From contig NC_014960.1 of NCBI RefSeq assembly GCF_000199675.1, forward strand, positions 2,852,001-2,916,000: a stretch of DNA of 64,000 nt, written 5' to 3'. The notes under the pieces are model-generated. The model ran no database searches. It saw only the letters and a list, made by a program, of their open reading frames with translations, and was not told the DNA's origin. The DNA comes from Anaerolinea thermophila UNI-1 (GTDB lineage: Bacteria > Chloroflexota > Anaerolineae > Anaerolineales > Anaerolineaceae). Below are positions 1 through 8,155 of the stretch, in pieces. The translations under genes and the position numbers were made by a program. Within the stretch, counting starts at the first letter, position 1. Each line of letters begins with the position of its first letter.

Positions 1-648
1 AAGCGCGGTGGGGCTTCCTCGTTCCCGGGCAGAAGGGGCGGCGTGGCTGGACGCACCCGCGCCGTGGAAGAACAAATCGAGCGCAACATGAAAGACACAG
101 TTGAATACGCCACCCGCTTCTTTGAACACCATAAAGTGCGCCGTATTCTGATTGCCGGCACGGATGAAAACGTCCAGCAATTCCGCTCTCACCTTCCCAA
201 GTCCTGGCTCAGTCTGGTAGTAGGCACGTTTCCGATGAGCATGACCGCCAGCCATGCCGAGGTGCTTCAGCGTGCCATGCAGGTCGGCAATGAAGCCGAA
301 AAACACCGCGAGGAGCGCCTGATTGAAGACCTGATCACTTTTGCCGCCAAAGGGGCGAGCGCCGTGGTTGGGCTGGAAGACACCCTGCAAGCCGTCAATC
401 AGGGGCGCGTCCAGACGCTGGTCATCTCGGAAGGATTCCGCAAGGTGGGTTACCGCGAACGCGAGACCGACTTCCTCACCACGCAACCTTCAGAAGAAGG
501 CATCAACGAAGGACGCTATATCAAGGTGTACGATGTTGTGGAACTGGCAGTGAACCACACCTTGCGCTCCGGCGGGGATGTGGATGTCGTGATGCAGGCG
601 GAGAAGATGGAGAAAGCCGGAAATATCGGCGCCTTCCTGCGCTTCTAA
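1..648 (+). CDS. baeRF-type (eRF1-like) protein, C-terminal part, 5' end outside window
   Basis: The frame is open back to base 1 (it reads KRGGASSFPGRRGG just before the first in-window GTG at 43), so the gene starts upstream of the window and the GTG is probably not its start. The visible part of about 215 residues resembles bacterial/archaeal eRF1-like proteins (baeRF/Vms1-like superfamily). It has a Gly/Arg-rich loop, a helix with repeated Glu/Arg, a VRRILIAGTDENV strand-turn like the eRF1 domain 3 fold, and a later segment ending in a VLRF1-like DVVMQAEKMEKAGNIGAFLRF tail, in which a predicted C-terminal Gly-Ala-rich loop occurs. Some family members act in ribosome rescue as peptidyl-tRNA hydrolases. 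The catalytic Gln/Tyr region cannot be assessed because the N-terminal half is missing. Family assignment is by pattern only. Confidence 0.65.
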   Translation, partial: KRGGASSFPGRRGGVAGRTRAVEEQIERNMKDTVEYATRFFEHHKVRRILIAGTDENVQQFRSHLPKSWLSLVVGTFPMSMTASHAEVLQRAMQVGNEAEKHREERLIEDLITFAAKGASAVVGLEDTLQAVNQGRVQTLVISEGFRKVGYRERETDFLTTQPSEEGINEGRYIKVYDVVELAVNHTLRSGGDVDVVMQAEKMEKAGNIGAFLRF

Positions 649-670
649 TCACCGCTGTTTAAGAATTTAA

Positions 671-703
671 AGCCCCCTCTTCGACAAAAACGGAGAGGGG
701 GCT
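671..703. terminator. bidirectional hairpin terminator between convergent genes
   Basis: A perfect 10-bp stem (671-680 with 694-703; AGCCCCCTCT / AGAGGGGGCT) with a 13-nt loop lies in the 71-bp gap between two convergent genes. A T-rich stretch (CCTTTCCCTTTT) follows on the plus strand and TTAAATTCTT follows on the minus strand, so it can serve both directions. Confidence 0.85.
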
Positions 704-719
704 TGCCTTTCCCTTTTGC

Positions 720-1385
720 TTACTTTAACTTTTCCACCGTCAATAAAATCTCGCTGGTCAGACGCTCCAGATCCTGTTCTGCCAAACGGGTGTCGCGCCC
801 CAGGTCAGCCCGTGTCAACTCGATGAGCGTGGAGAGCGTTTTGGGGTCTGCCAGTTTCTGCGTTTCCAGAATGGGGTAGGCTTTTTTGAGCACCTCTTCG
901 GCTTGATTCAACGCCGCTCGGGCGTCGGAGATTTTACGGTCGGCAACGTAAAGACGCGCCAGCGTAACCGGATACAAGCCTTCCAGCAAAGCAGAACGGG
1001 CTTCGGCTTTGCGGGCGTCTAACACCTCTTTCTCTACCTTCTGGAGTTTATCCTGAGTATCTCGCAGTTCGACAGTGGTACGCGCTAACGTTTCCTGAAG
1101 GGTACGTATCTCAGCCCGTGCCGGTTGAACCATCAAGAGATATACCGTCAATACCCCTAGCGCGTAAAACGCCACAATAAAGCCTACAACCCGTAATACC
1201 GGACGGACAATACGACCGGTGCGCGTCTCGGCGCTGAGGATATGCCGGAAAAATCGTCCCAGCCAGGAACCTTTTGGTTTTTGTTGCGGCTTTTGCGCTT
1301 CCAGTTTGACGGCTTTCACCGGCTCCGGCGCAGGCTGTTCCGGGGACAAAGCCGGCTCGGGAGGTAAATTCTCATTCTCGCTCAT
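720..1385 (-). CDS. membrane-anchored coiled-coil protein, unknown function
   Basis: The protein is 221 residues. ATG 1385 is chosen over an ATG 33 nt further upstream because it overlaps the stop of the preceding gene as ATGA and is preceded by AAAGGAGAACAACG, a strong ribosome site. Residues 1-40 are rich in Pro, Glu and Ala, and a Lys/Arg-rich stretch follows. A single hydrophobic helix (VVGFIVAFYALGVLTVYLLM) sits near residues 67-86. After it comes a long charged heptad-like region (TLQETLARTTVELRDTQDKL...) and a helical tail. The likely topology is a cytoplasmic N-terminus, one membrane span and an outside coiled coil. It is translationally coupled to the SDH-type protease gene upstream, so a role as partner or regulator of that protease is a reasonable inference. 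No known family was recognised. Confidence 0.75.
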   Translation of the reverse strand: MSENENLPPEPALSPEQPAPEPVKAVKLEAQKPQQKPKGSWLGRFFRHILSAETRTGRIVRPVLRVVGFIVAFYALGVLTVYLLMVQPARAEIRTLQETLARTTVELRDTQDKLQKVEKEVLDARKAEARSALLEGLYPVTLARLYVADRKISDARAALNQAEEVLKKAYPILETQKLADPKTLSTLIELTRADLGRDTRLAEQDLERLTSEILLTVEKLK

Positions 1386-2224
1386 CGTTGTTCTCCTTTC
1401 TCCGAAGAGGGACGCCACGGGTAGGGCATGGGCACGTATTCTACCGAGGGACGCCGCTGCATGGTTTGCGGGTAGAGATTCATCAATTGATACACTTCCT
1501 GAGGCATGTCCGTACTGATGTTCAACCCCAATTCTCTAGCCTCTTCTACGGTAATGGGATAGTCATGCGTCCAGCGCCCACTGGGTAATTCATCCGCCAG
1601 GCGCTCTGCCACTTCCTGCGAATAATGACAGCAGGCAATGCGCCGCACGGTCTCTTTGACCTGCACCATGGCTTTGCGAGCCACATCCGCAAGGATGAGC
1701 GTCTGGTCATCCACGCGGTTAATGTCCTTCTGCTCCAGCACCTTGAGGATAGACGCCGCCGGATACTGTCCCAGTTGCGGGTCCACCGGTCCGAGAACGG
1801 CATTTTCATCCATGACAATTTGATTTGCCGCCAGAGCAATCAACGTTCCGCCGGACATGGCATAATGCGGGACAAAAACCGTCACCGGCGCAGGGTGACG
1901 CGAGAGCGCATTGGCGATTTGCTCGGCGGCAAGCACCAGCCCGCCGGGTGTGTGCAGGATGATATCAATGGGTACTTTCGGGTCGGTAAGTTTAATGGCG
2001 CGCAGAACCTGTTCGGAATCGTCAATGTCAATATACCTGCCGATGGGGAAGCCCAGCAAAGACATACTTTCCTGACGATGAATCAGCCCAATCACCCGTG
2101 AACCACGTTTTTCTTCCAGACGGCGCAACAGATTCAAGCGCGTGCTGGCAATAATCTGCTGGCGTACCATGGGCGCCAGGCTGGAAACGATGAGAAAAAT
2201 CCAGAACAAATTGAGCAGATCCAT
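1382..2224 (-). CDS. SDH-type Clp-fold serine protease, membrane-anchored
   Basis: The protein is 280 residues with a hydrophobic N-terminal anchor (LLNLFWIFLIVSSLAPM). The ClpP/crotonase-fold core is clear: DIILHTPGGLVLAAEQIA, the HYAMSGGTLIALAA block with the presumed nucleophilic Ser in SGG, and the ENAVLGPVDPQLGQYPA block typical of the SDH proteinase family (PF01972) and related to SppA and NfeD proteases. Such enzymes degrade membrane or membrane-proximal proteins; the physiological substrate is unknown. The gene is followed with a 4-nt overlap by a coiled-coil membrane protein gene and preceded by a rhomboid protease gene 22 nt upstream, so three membrane-proteolysis genes probably form one transcript. 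Confidence 0.85.
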   Translation of the reverse strand: MDLLNLFWIFLIVSSLAPMVRQQIIASTRLNLLRRLEEKRGSRVIGLIHRQESMSLLGFPIGRYIDIDDSEQVLRAIKLTDPKVPIDIILHTPGGLVLAAEQIANALSRHPAPVTVFVPHYAMSGGTLIALAANQIVMDENAVLGPVDPQLGQYPAASILKVLEQKDINRVDDQTLILADVARKAMVQVKETVRRIACCHYSQEVAERLADELPSGRWTHDYPITVEEARELGLNISTDMPQEVYQLMNLYPQTMQRRPSVEYVPMPYPWRPSSEKGEQR

Positions 2225-2246
2225 AGGGTTTTCTCTCCTTCAAGCC

Positions 2247-2945
2247 TCAATAAGGGAAGAATTCATCCGGATACCAGACACGATATCTCCGACCGGCGGC
2301 AAAAGGACGGGCAAGCAATAGCCCTGCCACAAACCCGCCAATGTGCGCCCACCACGCCACACCGCCACTGGCTATTCCGCTGGTGGTAGCCAGCGCGGCA
2401 ACGCCGGAGAACAACTGGGAAATGAACCAGAAACCAAGATAGATCACAGAAGGAATTTCAATAAACCACGGCAGGAAAAACACCGGGATAAAAGTAATCA
2501 CCCGCGAGCCAGGGAAGAACAGAAAGTAAGCGCCCAGCACCGCGGCAATGGCTCCACTGGCACCGATGGCAGGAATACGAGAGGTGGGATCGATAAAGGC
2601 TTGCGCCAGTCCCGCCAGCACACCGCCCATCAGGTAAAAGATCAGGAAGCGTCCTGAGCCCATGCGGTCCTCCACGTTATCGCCAAAGATGAACAGCGTC
2701 CACATATTGCTCAGGAAGTGTACCCAACCACCATGCAGGAACATATGGGTGAAGACCGGCATCCAGGTGAACGGGTCAAAGAGGTCAAAACGCGCCGGTA
2801 CCAAGCCATAGCGGAAAATGAAGCGTTCCAGGCGGTAAGGTCCCAGGCTCAATTCCAGCATGAAGACCAGCGTGTTGGCAATGATGATCAGCCACATAAC
2901 CACAGGGAACGAACGGGAATGGACGGTATCTTTAATGGGAAACAT
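2247..2945 (-). CDS. rhomboid family intramembrane serine protease
   Basis: This 232-residue polytopic protein has the family landmarks: a HMFLHGGWVHFLSNMWTLFIFG block in the second or third helix, the GASGAIAAVLGAYF motif with the catalytic Ser of GxSG, and a C-terminal helix with the catalytic His in AWWAHIGGFVAGLLLA. Rhomboids cleave single-pass proteins within the membrane. Its length is standard for bacterial short-form rhomboids without a cytosolic domain. It is the first gene of a minus-strand group with the SDH-type protease; the 130-bp upstream gap separates it from a divergent gene. Confidence 0.92.
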   Translation of the reverse strand: MFPIKDTVHSRSFPVVMWLIIIANTLVFMLELSLGPYRLERFIFRYGLVPARFDLFDPFTWMPVFTHMFLHGGWVHFLSNMWTLFIFGDNVEDRMGSGRFLIFYLMGGVLAGLAQAFIDPTSRIPAIGASGAIAAVLGAYFLFFPGSRVITFIPVFFLPWFIEIPSVIYLGFWFISQLFSGVAALATTSGIASGGVAWWAHIGGFVAGLLLARPFAAGRRYRVWYPDEFFPY

Positions 2946-2996
2946 AAGAATAACCTCTCAAGAAGATTATATACTGTTTTTTTTCCCCTTTCGTTC

Positions 2997-3024
2997 TGTA
3001 CAATCGGGCAAATTCCGTTAAAAT
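2997..3024 (+). promoter_or_regulatory. candidate promoter for PRTase-like gene and murJ
   Basis: TGTACA (2997-3002) and TAAAAT (3019-3024) are separated by 16 bp in the divergent intergenic region. The match to sigma-A consensus is moderate (4/6 and 5/6). Confidence 0.35.
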
Positions 3025-3029
3025 CAATA

Positions 3030-3059
3030 GGGCAGGTACAGTTCCCCAACTGCCTGCCC
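3030..3059 (+). promoter_or_regulatory. leader hairpin just upstream of a start codon
   Basis: GGGCAGG (3030-3036) pairs with CCTGCCC (3053-3059), and inside it CAGTT (3039-3043) pairs with AACTG (3048-3052) around a CCCC loop. The hairpin ends 16 nt before the GTG start at 3076, with the probable Shine-Dalgarno (GGGAG) just after it. No T-run follows, so it is not a terminator. It may affect mRNA stability or ribosome access, which is inference. Confidence 0.4.
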
Positions 3060-3075
3060 GGATGGGAGACCTTGT

Positions 3076-4161
3076 GTGTTAGAGATTAAAACTTCCTCTT
3101 TTCATTATCCGTTTGTCTTTCTGGAAGAAGATTCTTCCACCGTCGAAGTTGAACTCGAACTCGAAAAACCGCTTCCCTGCTCCAGCCACCCTCAGGAAAG
3201 CGGTTTTTATCGTCCCGGGCAGATTCATTTCCAGAATGGTCATCATCCGCTGGAACTGGTGTTGTACCACAACCTGGCAACAGCACAATTCATTTATCTG
3301 CACGAACAGCCTGCAGATGCCCATTTTCTACGCATTGCAGGCTTGAAAGAAAAGGAAATTCCCAACAGCCTTCCCATCACCCTGCCGGGGCAATTGTGTC
3401 TGGGTGCGGCACGCACTGCACTGATCGGCAAAGCCATGCAGGGATTGTTTTCTGCACCGCCCTTGCGGGAAATCCTGCAACAGTACACACAGGAACAAAT
3501 TGCCATTTTTCCGATTGCCCGGGAAGGATTGAAATATCAAATTGCCGAAGCCCTGTTCGACACCCAGGGGTATTATTGCGATGAAATCATTCTGGACGCT
3601 CATCATGTCTTTGACCATACCGTTCCCCTCTATAACCGCAAGGTGGAAATGACCCTGTTCAAGGACAAAGATCTCGAACCGGCACAACGCAACGGGGTAA
3701 AGGTTGCCATCATTGGCGACAGCATTGCCAGCGGGCTGGTGATGCGCGAGGTCATCGAACACATCCGCCGACGTTTTCCGGCGCTGGAACGGGTAGAGGT
3801 CATCGCTCCACTGGCAACCGTGCGCGGGTTGACACGGCTGGCGCGCACTTCGTTCAATGGCACGATTCCCGTTCGGGCGCATGTCTTTGAAACCCTGCTC
3901 AACGCACTGCCGCCCGATTACTACTACTCCGCGCATTTCAACATTCCCGAACTGCACATCCGCCCGGATATGGAACAAACCTATCGGCAGTGGTGGGGCA
4001 TGGATGCTACGGGTCAGTGGATTGCCGATACCGCCTGCGCAGGCTACGGCTGGAGCGAGGTATTTTACTCGCCGCGCAAACAAATTCAAATGATTAATGA
4101 AGAACTTCATCGGCGGCACGGGCTGACTCTCGCCGAGATTTTGCGACGCAATCTGCAATGA
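3076..4161 (+). CDS. uncharacterised protein with a phosphoribosyltransferase-like domain
   Basis: The protein is 361 residues with a GTG start at 3076 after GGGAG. The first 110 residues are beta-rich and unlike anything recognised. From about residue 150 the pattern resembles type I phosphoribosyltransferases of the uracil PRTase kind. FPIAREGLKYQIAEAL matches the Arg-Gly-Gly-type loop position. VAIIGDSIASGLVMREVIEHI looks like the PRPP-binding loop (hydrophobic strand, acidic residue, then A-S/T-G), and VEVIAPLATVRGLTRLA follows as the next strand. The usual two acidic residues of the PRPP loop are replaced by IGDS, so catalysis is uncertain. The gene overlaps murJ by 4 nt (ATGA), implying coupled translation and perhaps a link to envelope synthesis. 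Confidence 0.5.
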   Translation: MLEIKTSSFHYPFVFLEEDSSTVEVELELEKPLPCSSHPQESGFYRPGQIHFQNGHHPLELVLYHNLATAQFIYLHEQPADAHFLRIAGLKEKEIPNSLPITLPGQLCLGAARTALIGKAMQGLFSAPPLREILQQYTQEQIAIFPIAREGLKYQIAEALFDTQGYYCDEIILDAHHVFDHTVPLYNRKVEMTLFKDKDLEPAQRNGVKVAIIGDSIASGLVMREVIEHIRRRFPALERVEVIAPLATVRGLTRLARTSFNGTIPVRAHVFETLLNALPPDYYYSAHFNIPELHIRPDMEQTYRQWWGMDATGQWIADTACAGYGWSEVFYSPRKQIQMINEELHRRHGLTLAEILRRNLQ

Positions 4162-5738
4162 GTGAGATACAACGTTCTCCCCTGCATCAAATTGCCCGCG
4201 CCGCCGGTACGGTGATGAGCGCGTATATCCTGGTGCAAATTGCCGGTCTGGTCCGGGGTATTCTGATTTACCGCGCATTTGGCACTTCCAGCGAATTGGA
4301 TTCGTTCAATGCCGCCAACCGCGTCGCCGAGTTGCTCTTCAACCTGATGGCAGGCGGGGCGCTGGGGTCTGCCTTCATTCCCACCTTTACCGGTTTGCTG
4401 GCAAAGGAAAACCGCCAGCGGGCATGGCAATTGGCTTCCGCCATTGCCACCCTGCTGTTTCTGGTACTGAGCGCAATTTGCCTGGGGGTTTTTCTCTTCG
4501 CGCCGCAAGTCGTGCGGCATGGGTTGTTCATCCTCTCCCCGGAGCGCTCTATCGGGCAGGAAAGCCTGACCATTGCGCTTCTGCGGCTTCTTCTGCCTAC
4601 GGTGGTGATTTTCGGGTTGAGCGGGCTGGTTATGGGCATATTGAACGCCCATCAGCGATTCTGGCTTCCGGCGCTGGCGCCTGCCATGTATTCGCTGGGG
4701 CAAATTGGCGGTGTCCTGTTTCTGCCCACCTCGATGGGCATTTACCGTCTCGCCGTCGGAGCGCTGATTGGCTCCCTGCTCCATCTGCTTATTCAGTTTC
4801 CCGACCTGCTCAAACTGGGCGGACGTTTTACCCCCATGCTGGGTGTGGACATGCCCGAAGTGCGCGAGGTAGGCAAATTGATGGCACCGCGGGTGCTGGG
4901 CGCGGCAGTGGTGCAGATTAATTTCATCGTCAACACCATTCTGGCGCTCAGCCTTGCCGAGGGCAGTGTCTCAGCAGTGACGCTGGCATTCACCTGGATG
5001 CTGATGCCGCAAGCCATCATCGCCCAATCGGTTGCCATTGCCGCCCTGCCTACGTTCTCCACGCAGGCGGCGCTGGGAAAATGGGACGAACTCCGCTCGG
5101 CGCTGGCGGGGGCATTGCGCGGGGTGCTTTTCCTTTCACTGCCCGCCGCGGTGGGATTGATTCTCATCCGCACTCCGTTAATTCGGTTGCTCTATGAAAG
5201 CGGCAGTTTTACCGCGCAATCCACCAAGATGGTCACCTGGGCACTGCTCTGGTACGCAGTAGGGCTGCCTGCTCACTGTCTGCTGGAAGTTATCGTGCGG
5301 GCTTTTTATGCCCTGCACGACACGCGCACGCCGGTAGGGGTGGGAGTAGTCGCCATGGGACTGAATATCGCCCTCAGTTTCTTCTTTACAGCACTGTTTG
5401 CGCACATGGGCTGGATGCCGCATGGCGGATTGGCACTGGCAAACTCGCTGGCGACCCTGCTGGAAATGCTCACCTTGCTGGTTCTGCTCAGAAAGCGCTT
5501 GCACGGGTTGGAAGGTCAGCGCGTGCTGGGAGCGCTGACATCGGCGAGCGTGGGTGCGCTGGCGCTTTCGGGCGGAATTGTGCTCTTCCTGAATACCATC
5601 CCACTGCCAGATATTCTTCAGGTAGGTGGAAGCGCTTTTCTCGGGCTTGGCATTTATGGAATCGTATTAGTTTTTTTAAAAGTACCCGAGACGCAAGTCT
5701 TGAGGCAATTTATCCAAAGAAAGATAGGATTTTCTTAG
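4158..5738 (+). CDS. murJ: MurJ/MviN-type lipid II flippase
   Basis: This 526-residue polytopic protein has about 14 predicted helices and fits MviN/MurJ in length and pattern. The start region HQIARAAGTVMSAYILVQIAGLVRGIL and the block SSELDSFNAANRVAELLFNLMAGGALGSAFIP carry the expected family landmarks, including the conserved Arg-Val-Ala/Pro-type helix and the AF-P motif. It flips undecaprenyl-linked peptidoglycan precursor across the membrane. It starts inside the stop of the PRTase-like gene (ATGA). No other mur genes are nearby. A related MATE/MOP family flippase with another lipid-linked substrate is the main alternative. Confidence 0.9.
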   Translation: MSEIQRSPLHQIARAAGTVMSAYILVQIAGLVRGILIYRAFGTSSELDSFNAANRVAELLFNLMAGGALGSAFIPTFTGLLAKENRQRAWQLASAIATLLFLVLSAICLGVFLFAPQVVRHGLFILSPERSIGQESLTIALLRLLLPTVVIFGLSGLVMGILNAHQRFWLPALAPAMYSLGQIGGVLFLPTSMGIYRLAVGALIGSLLHLLIQFPDLLKLGGRFTPMLGVDMPEVREVGKLMAPRVLGAAVVQINFIVNTILALSLAEGSVSAVTLAFTWMLMPQAIIAQSVAIAALPTFSTQAALGKWDELRSALAGALRGVLFLSLPAAVGLILIRTPLIRLLYESGSFTAQSTKMVTWALLWYAVGLPAHCLLEVIVRAFYALHDTRTPVGVGVVAMGLNIALSFFFTALFAHMGWMPHGGLALANSLATLLEMLTLLVLLRKRLHGLEGQRVLGALTSASVGALALSGGIVLFLNTIPLPDILQVGGSAFLGLGIYGIVLVFLKVPETQVLRQFIQRKIGFS

Positions 5739-5819
5739 TCACTGGCAATTTCTTTCCCGGAGAAATTCTATGGGAAGAGATATAATGACATTATTCGATT
5801 TTCTGTTAGAGGTGAAATC

Positions 5820-6566
5820 ATGCGCCAGTTCTTCGAAGAATTTCTCAAAAAAACCGCTTATGAATCCCTTTCCCGTTCTCCACAGGAACAGGGCATCCCC
5901 CAACCACCTCTGGAATTGCCCTACTCCGAGGAAGCCATCCTCATTCCTTTACCTGCGCCGGACACCTGGAGCATTCCCCCGGCAGATTTGCGCAAAACCA
6001 TCGAACAACGCCGCAGTCGGCGGCATTATGAACCGGTGCCACTGACCCTGGAACAACTGGCTTACCTGCTCTGGCTCACTCAGGGAGTGCAGAAAAAGTC
6101 CAACCGTGGGGTTACATTGCGCACCGTGCCTTCTGCAGGTGCGCGCCATGCCTTTGAAACCTTCCTGCTGATTAACCGGGTAAAAGAGCTGGAACCCGGA
6201 CTGTACCGCTACATCGCCACACAGCACGCCCTTCTGCGCCTGGATGCGCCGGAAGATATCCGCGAGCGCATGGCCACTGCCTGCTGGAATCAGGAACAGG
6301 TGCGCCAGAGCGCGGTGACCTTCTTTTGGGTGGCTGTCACCGAACGCATGGCGTGGCGCTATGTGGAACGTTCCATGCGCTACCTGCATCTGGATGCCGG
6401 GCATGTCTGTCAGAACCTGTATCTGGCGGCAGAGTCCATCGGCTTTGGAGTCTGCGCCATTGCCGCCTTCCACGATCAAAAGATCAACGCCCTGTTGCAT
6501 CTAGATGGGGTGGATGAGTTTGTCATTTATATTGGAAGCGTGGGAAAACCCGCCATCAGCCGGTAA
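5820..6566 (+). CDS. SagB/ThcOx-type nitroreductase-fold oxidoreductase
   Basis: This 248-residue protein has an AGAGGTG ribosome site before ATG 5820. After a 60-residue lead it shows the nitroreductase-fold start TIEQRRSRRHYEPVPLTLEQLAYLLW, the SagB-type block TVPSAGARHAFETFLLI, and a C-terminal half with LHLDAGHVCQNLYLAAESIGFGVCAIAAF and a YIGSVGKP end. These are typical of FMN-dependent SagB/ThcOx dehydrogenases. In azol(in)e peptide clusters the family oxidises thiazolines, but no YcaO cyclodehydratase or precursor peptide lies nearby. A stand-alone reductase or dehydrogenase is therefore more likely here. It converges with the lipoprotein gene, the stops being 5 bp apart. Confidence 0.85.
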   Translation: MRQFFEEFLKKTAYESLSRSPQEQGIPQPPLELPYSEEAILIPLPAPDTWSIPPADLRKTIEQRRSRRHYEPVPLTLEQLAYLLWLTQGVQKKSNRGVTLRTVPSAGARHAFETFLLINRVKELEPGLYRYIATQHALLRLDAPEDIRERMATACWNQEQVRQSAVTFFWVAVTERMAWRYVERSMRYLHLDAGHVCQNLYLAAESIGFGVCAIAAFHDQKINALLHLDGVDEFVIYIGSVGKPAISR

Positions 6567-6571
6567 ACGGC

Positions 6572-8044
6572 TCAGGGAATCTGTACCGTCATTCCTACCG
6601 TAAGACTTGTATCGTTTGTCAATCCATTCGCCGCCGCGATTTGCTCCGGCGGTGTGTGCCATTTCATCGCCAGAAGCGGCAGGGTATCGCCTACCTCAAC
6701 GGCGATCTGTACCGTCTGTCCATTCAGTTGCTTTTGCCGCCAACGCCAGCGAAACATCTCAAAACCGCCGTGTCCGGTGCGCCCGTTGATGCGGTCTTTT
6801 GCCCATTCGTTGCGCAGGATACCCACTGTGGGGTCATGGGCGTTGTACAGCACCATCCGCTGAATGGCAAAACGCAATTCTGGCTCGACCCACACACGAT
6901 TGGTCACCGAATACACATTCCCCTGCTCATCCACTTCGGTCACCAGTGCCACATGATCAAAGCCGTCGCCTTTGCCGTACAGGTACAGCACATCCCCCGC
7001 CGCCAGCGGGAACTGGCTAAAGTCAAAAGTACCTGCGGGTTCATTAAAGCGACGAACCAGATAGGTTTCCGACGGGAAAAGCGACCAGGGTCTGCCGTTG
7101 ACGCTGGGCTTGGGAAGCCAGAAGGTTTTCGGCCCTTCGCTCCACTCGCCGTAACCGGGGGGAAAGGATTGGGCGTCGTAAAGAATGGACCAAGCCAGCG
7201 GTCCGCACATGGTGCGGGGACCTTCATTCTCACCATCCCCCAGCCAGTTAATGCGAAATGCCACTCGGTAGGCTTGTTCGGACGTTTCCGCCAGGTAGGC
7301 ATTTGCCGCTTCTGCCCAATCGGGCAATTCCCAATGGGCTTGCTCCATCGTTCCGGCGGGTACATTCGGCGCCATGCCCGATTCCGTCATCCAGCGGCAG
7401 GGGGTGAGTTTCATCGTCGGAATGATGCGCTCATCCCCTGAGGGAGAAGAAACCGGGCTGAGCCAGTACGCTTGCAGATATTCCCCCCATACCCCACCAA
7501 GGGTTTGGGGTGTCAAAGGCACTGACAGAATCTCCAGCGCGCCTTGGGAATCACGGCGCAACCAGGCGGCAAAACCGGCAACGTGCAAAGCGTTCAGGGC
7601 TTGCTGGATAAGATAGCGTGGTCGGACATCCGAAACATCGAAAGCGTACACGCCGTCCCGGCTGGGCAGGGTTTCTTTTTTCTGCGGATGCCAGATGCGC
7701 GGCAGGGCGCGCTTTGCCAGCGGGCGCGTCCATCCCAGCAAAGAGTCGGCATACGCCAGCCATTCATTGGGCGTCTCCCCCCATTGTTCTTCGGACGGTC
7801 GGCAACCGGCAGGTTCCTGCCAAAACTTCATCTGCGGCTCTTCGGTTTGAACAGGCTGAGAGGCAGGGACTATTGCCAGGATCTCTTCAGGCAAAGGCGG
7901 GGTGGACGTCAAAACAACCTCTGGCAGGGATGGGCTTGCGGTCGCCGCAGGGGAAGCGGGAACCGCCTCGCCCTGTCCCGGCAAAGGAGAGCATGACACT
8001 ACCAGGAACAAAATCATTCCTCCTGCCAGCCAACGCCAGAGCAT
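6572..8044 (-). CDS. LysM lipoprotein with a cysteine-peptidase-like domain
   Basis: ATG 8044 is chosen because TGGAGGGTGT precedes it directly and it opens a lipoprotein signal (LAGGMILFLVVSC; lipobox Cys about residue 17). The frame stays open upstream for 870 nt, but that part is antisense to the nucleoside phosphorylase gene. The 490-residue product has a Pro/Ser/Thr-rich linker to about residue 70, then a long region. Within it, RTMCGPLAWSILYDA (Cys) and GFDHVALVTEVDEQGNVY (His) look like the Cys/His pair of a C39- or NlpC/P60-like papain-fold domain. A C-terminal LysM motif (VEVGDTLPLLAMKW...IAAANGL) follows. It is probably surface-anchored and binds or trims cell-wall glycan or peptide. 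Activity is inferred. Confidence 0.75.
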   Translation of the reverse strand: MLWRWLAGGMILFLVVSCSPLPGQGEAVPASPAATASPSLPEVVLTSTPPLPEEILAIVPASQPVQTEEPQMKFWQEPAGCRPSEEQWGETPNEWLAYADSLLGWTRPLAKRALPRIWHPQKKETLPSRDGVYAFDVSDVRPRYLIQQALNALHVAGFAAWLRRDSQGALEILSVPLTPQTLGGVWGEYLQAYWLSPVSSPSGDERIIPTMKLTPCRWMTESGMAPNVPAGTMEQAHWELPDWAEAANAYLAETSEQAYRVAFRINWLGDGENEGPRTMCGPLAWSILYDAQSFPPGYGEWSEGPKTFWLPKPSVNGRPWSLFPSETYLVRRFNEPAGTFDFSQFPLAAGDVLYLYGKGDGFDHVALVTEVDEQGNVYSVTNRVWVEPELRFAIQRMVLYNAHDPTVGILRNEWAKDRINGRTGHGGFEMFRWRWRQKQLNGQTVQIAVEVGDTLPLLAMKWHTPPEQIAAANGLTNDTSLTVGMTVQIP

Positions 8045-8155
8045 ACACCCTCCAGTGAATGAACGTCCTCTCATAGCCAAAATACCGCCTCTTCCGCGTA
8101 TAATTCTAAAAACCGCGTTGCCTGATTTTAACACACCCTCACACAAGGACATCTC

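Noticed and set aside
3328..4278. 316-codon minus-strand open frame opposite the PRTase-like gene
   Set aside because: Its protein text has no domain pattern, it has no ribosome site, and the plus-strand gene is coupled to murJ.
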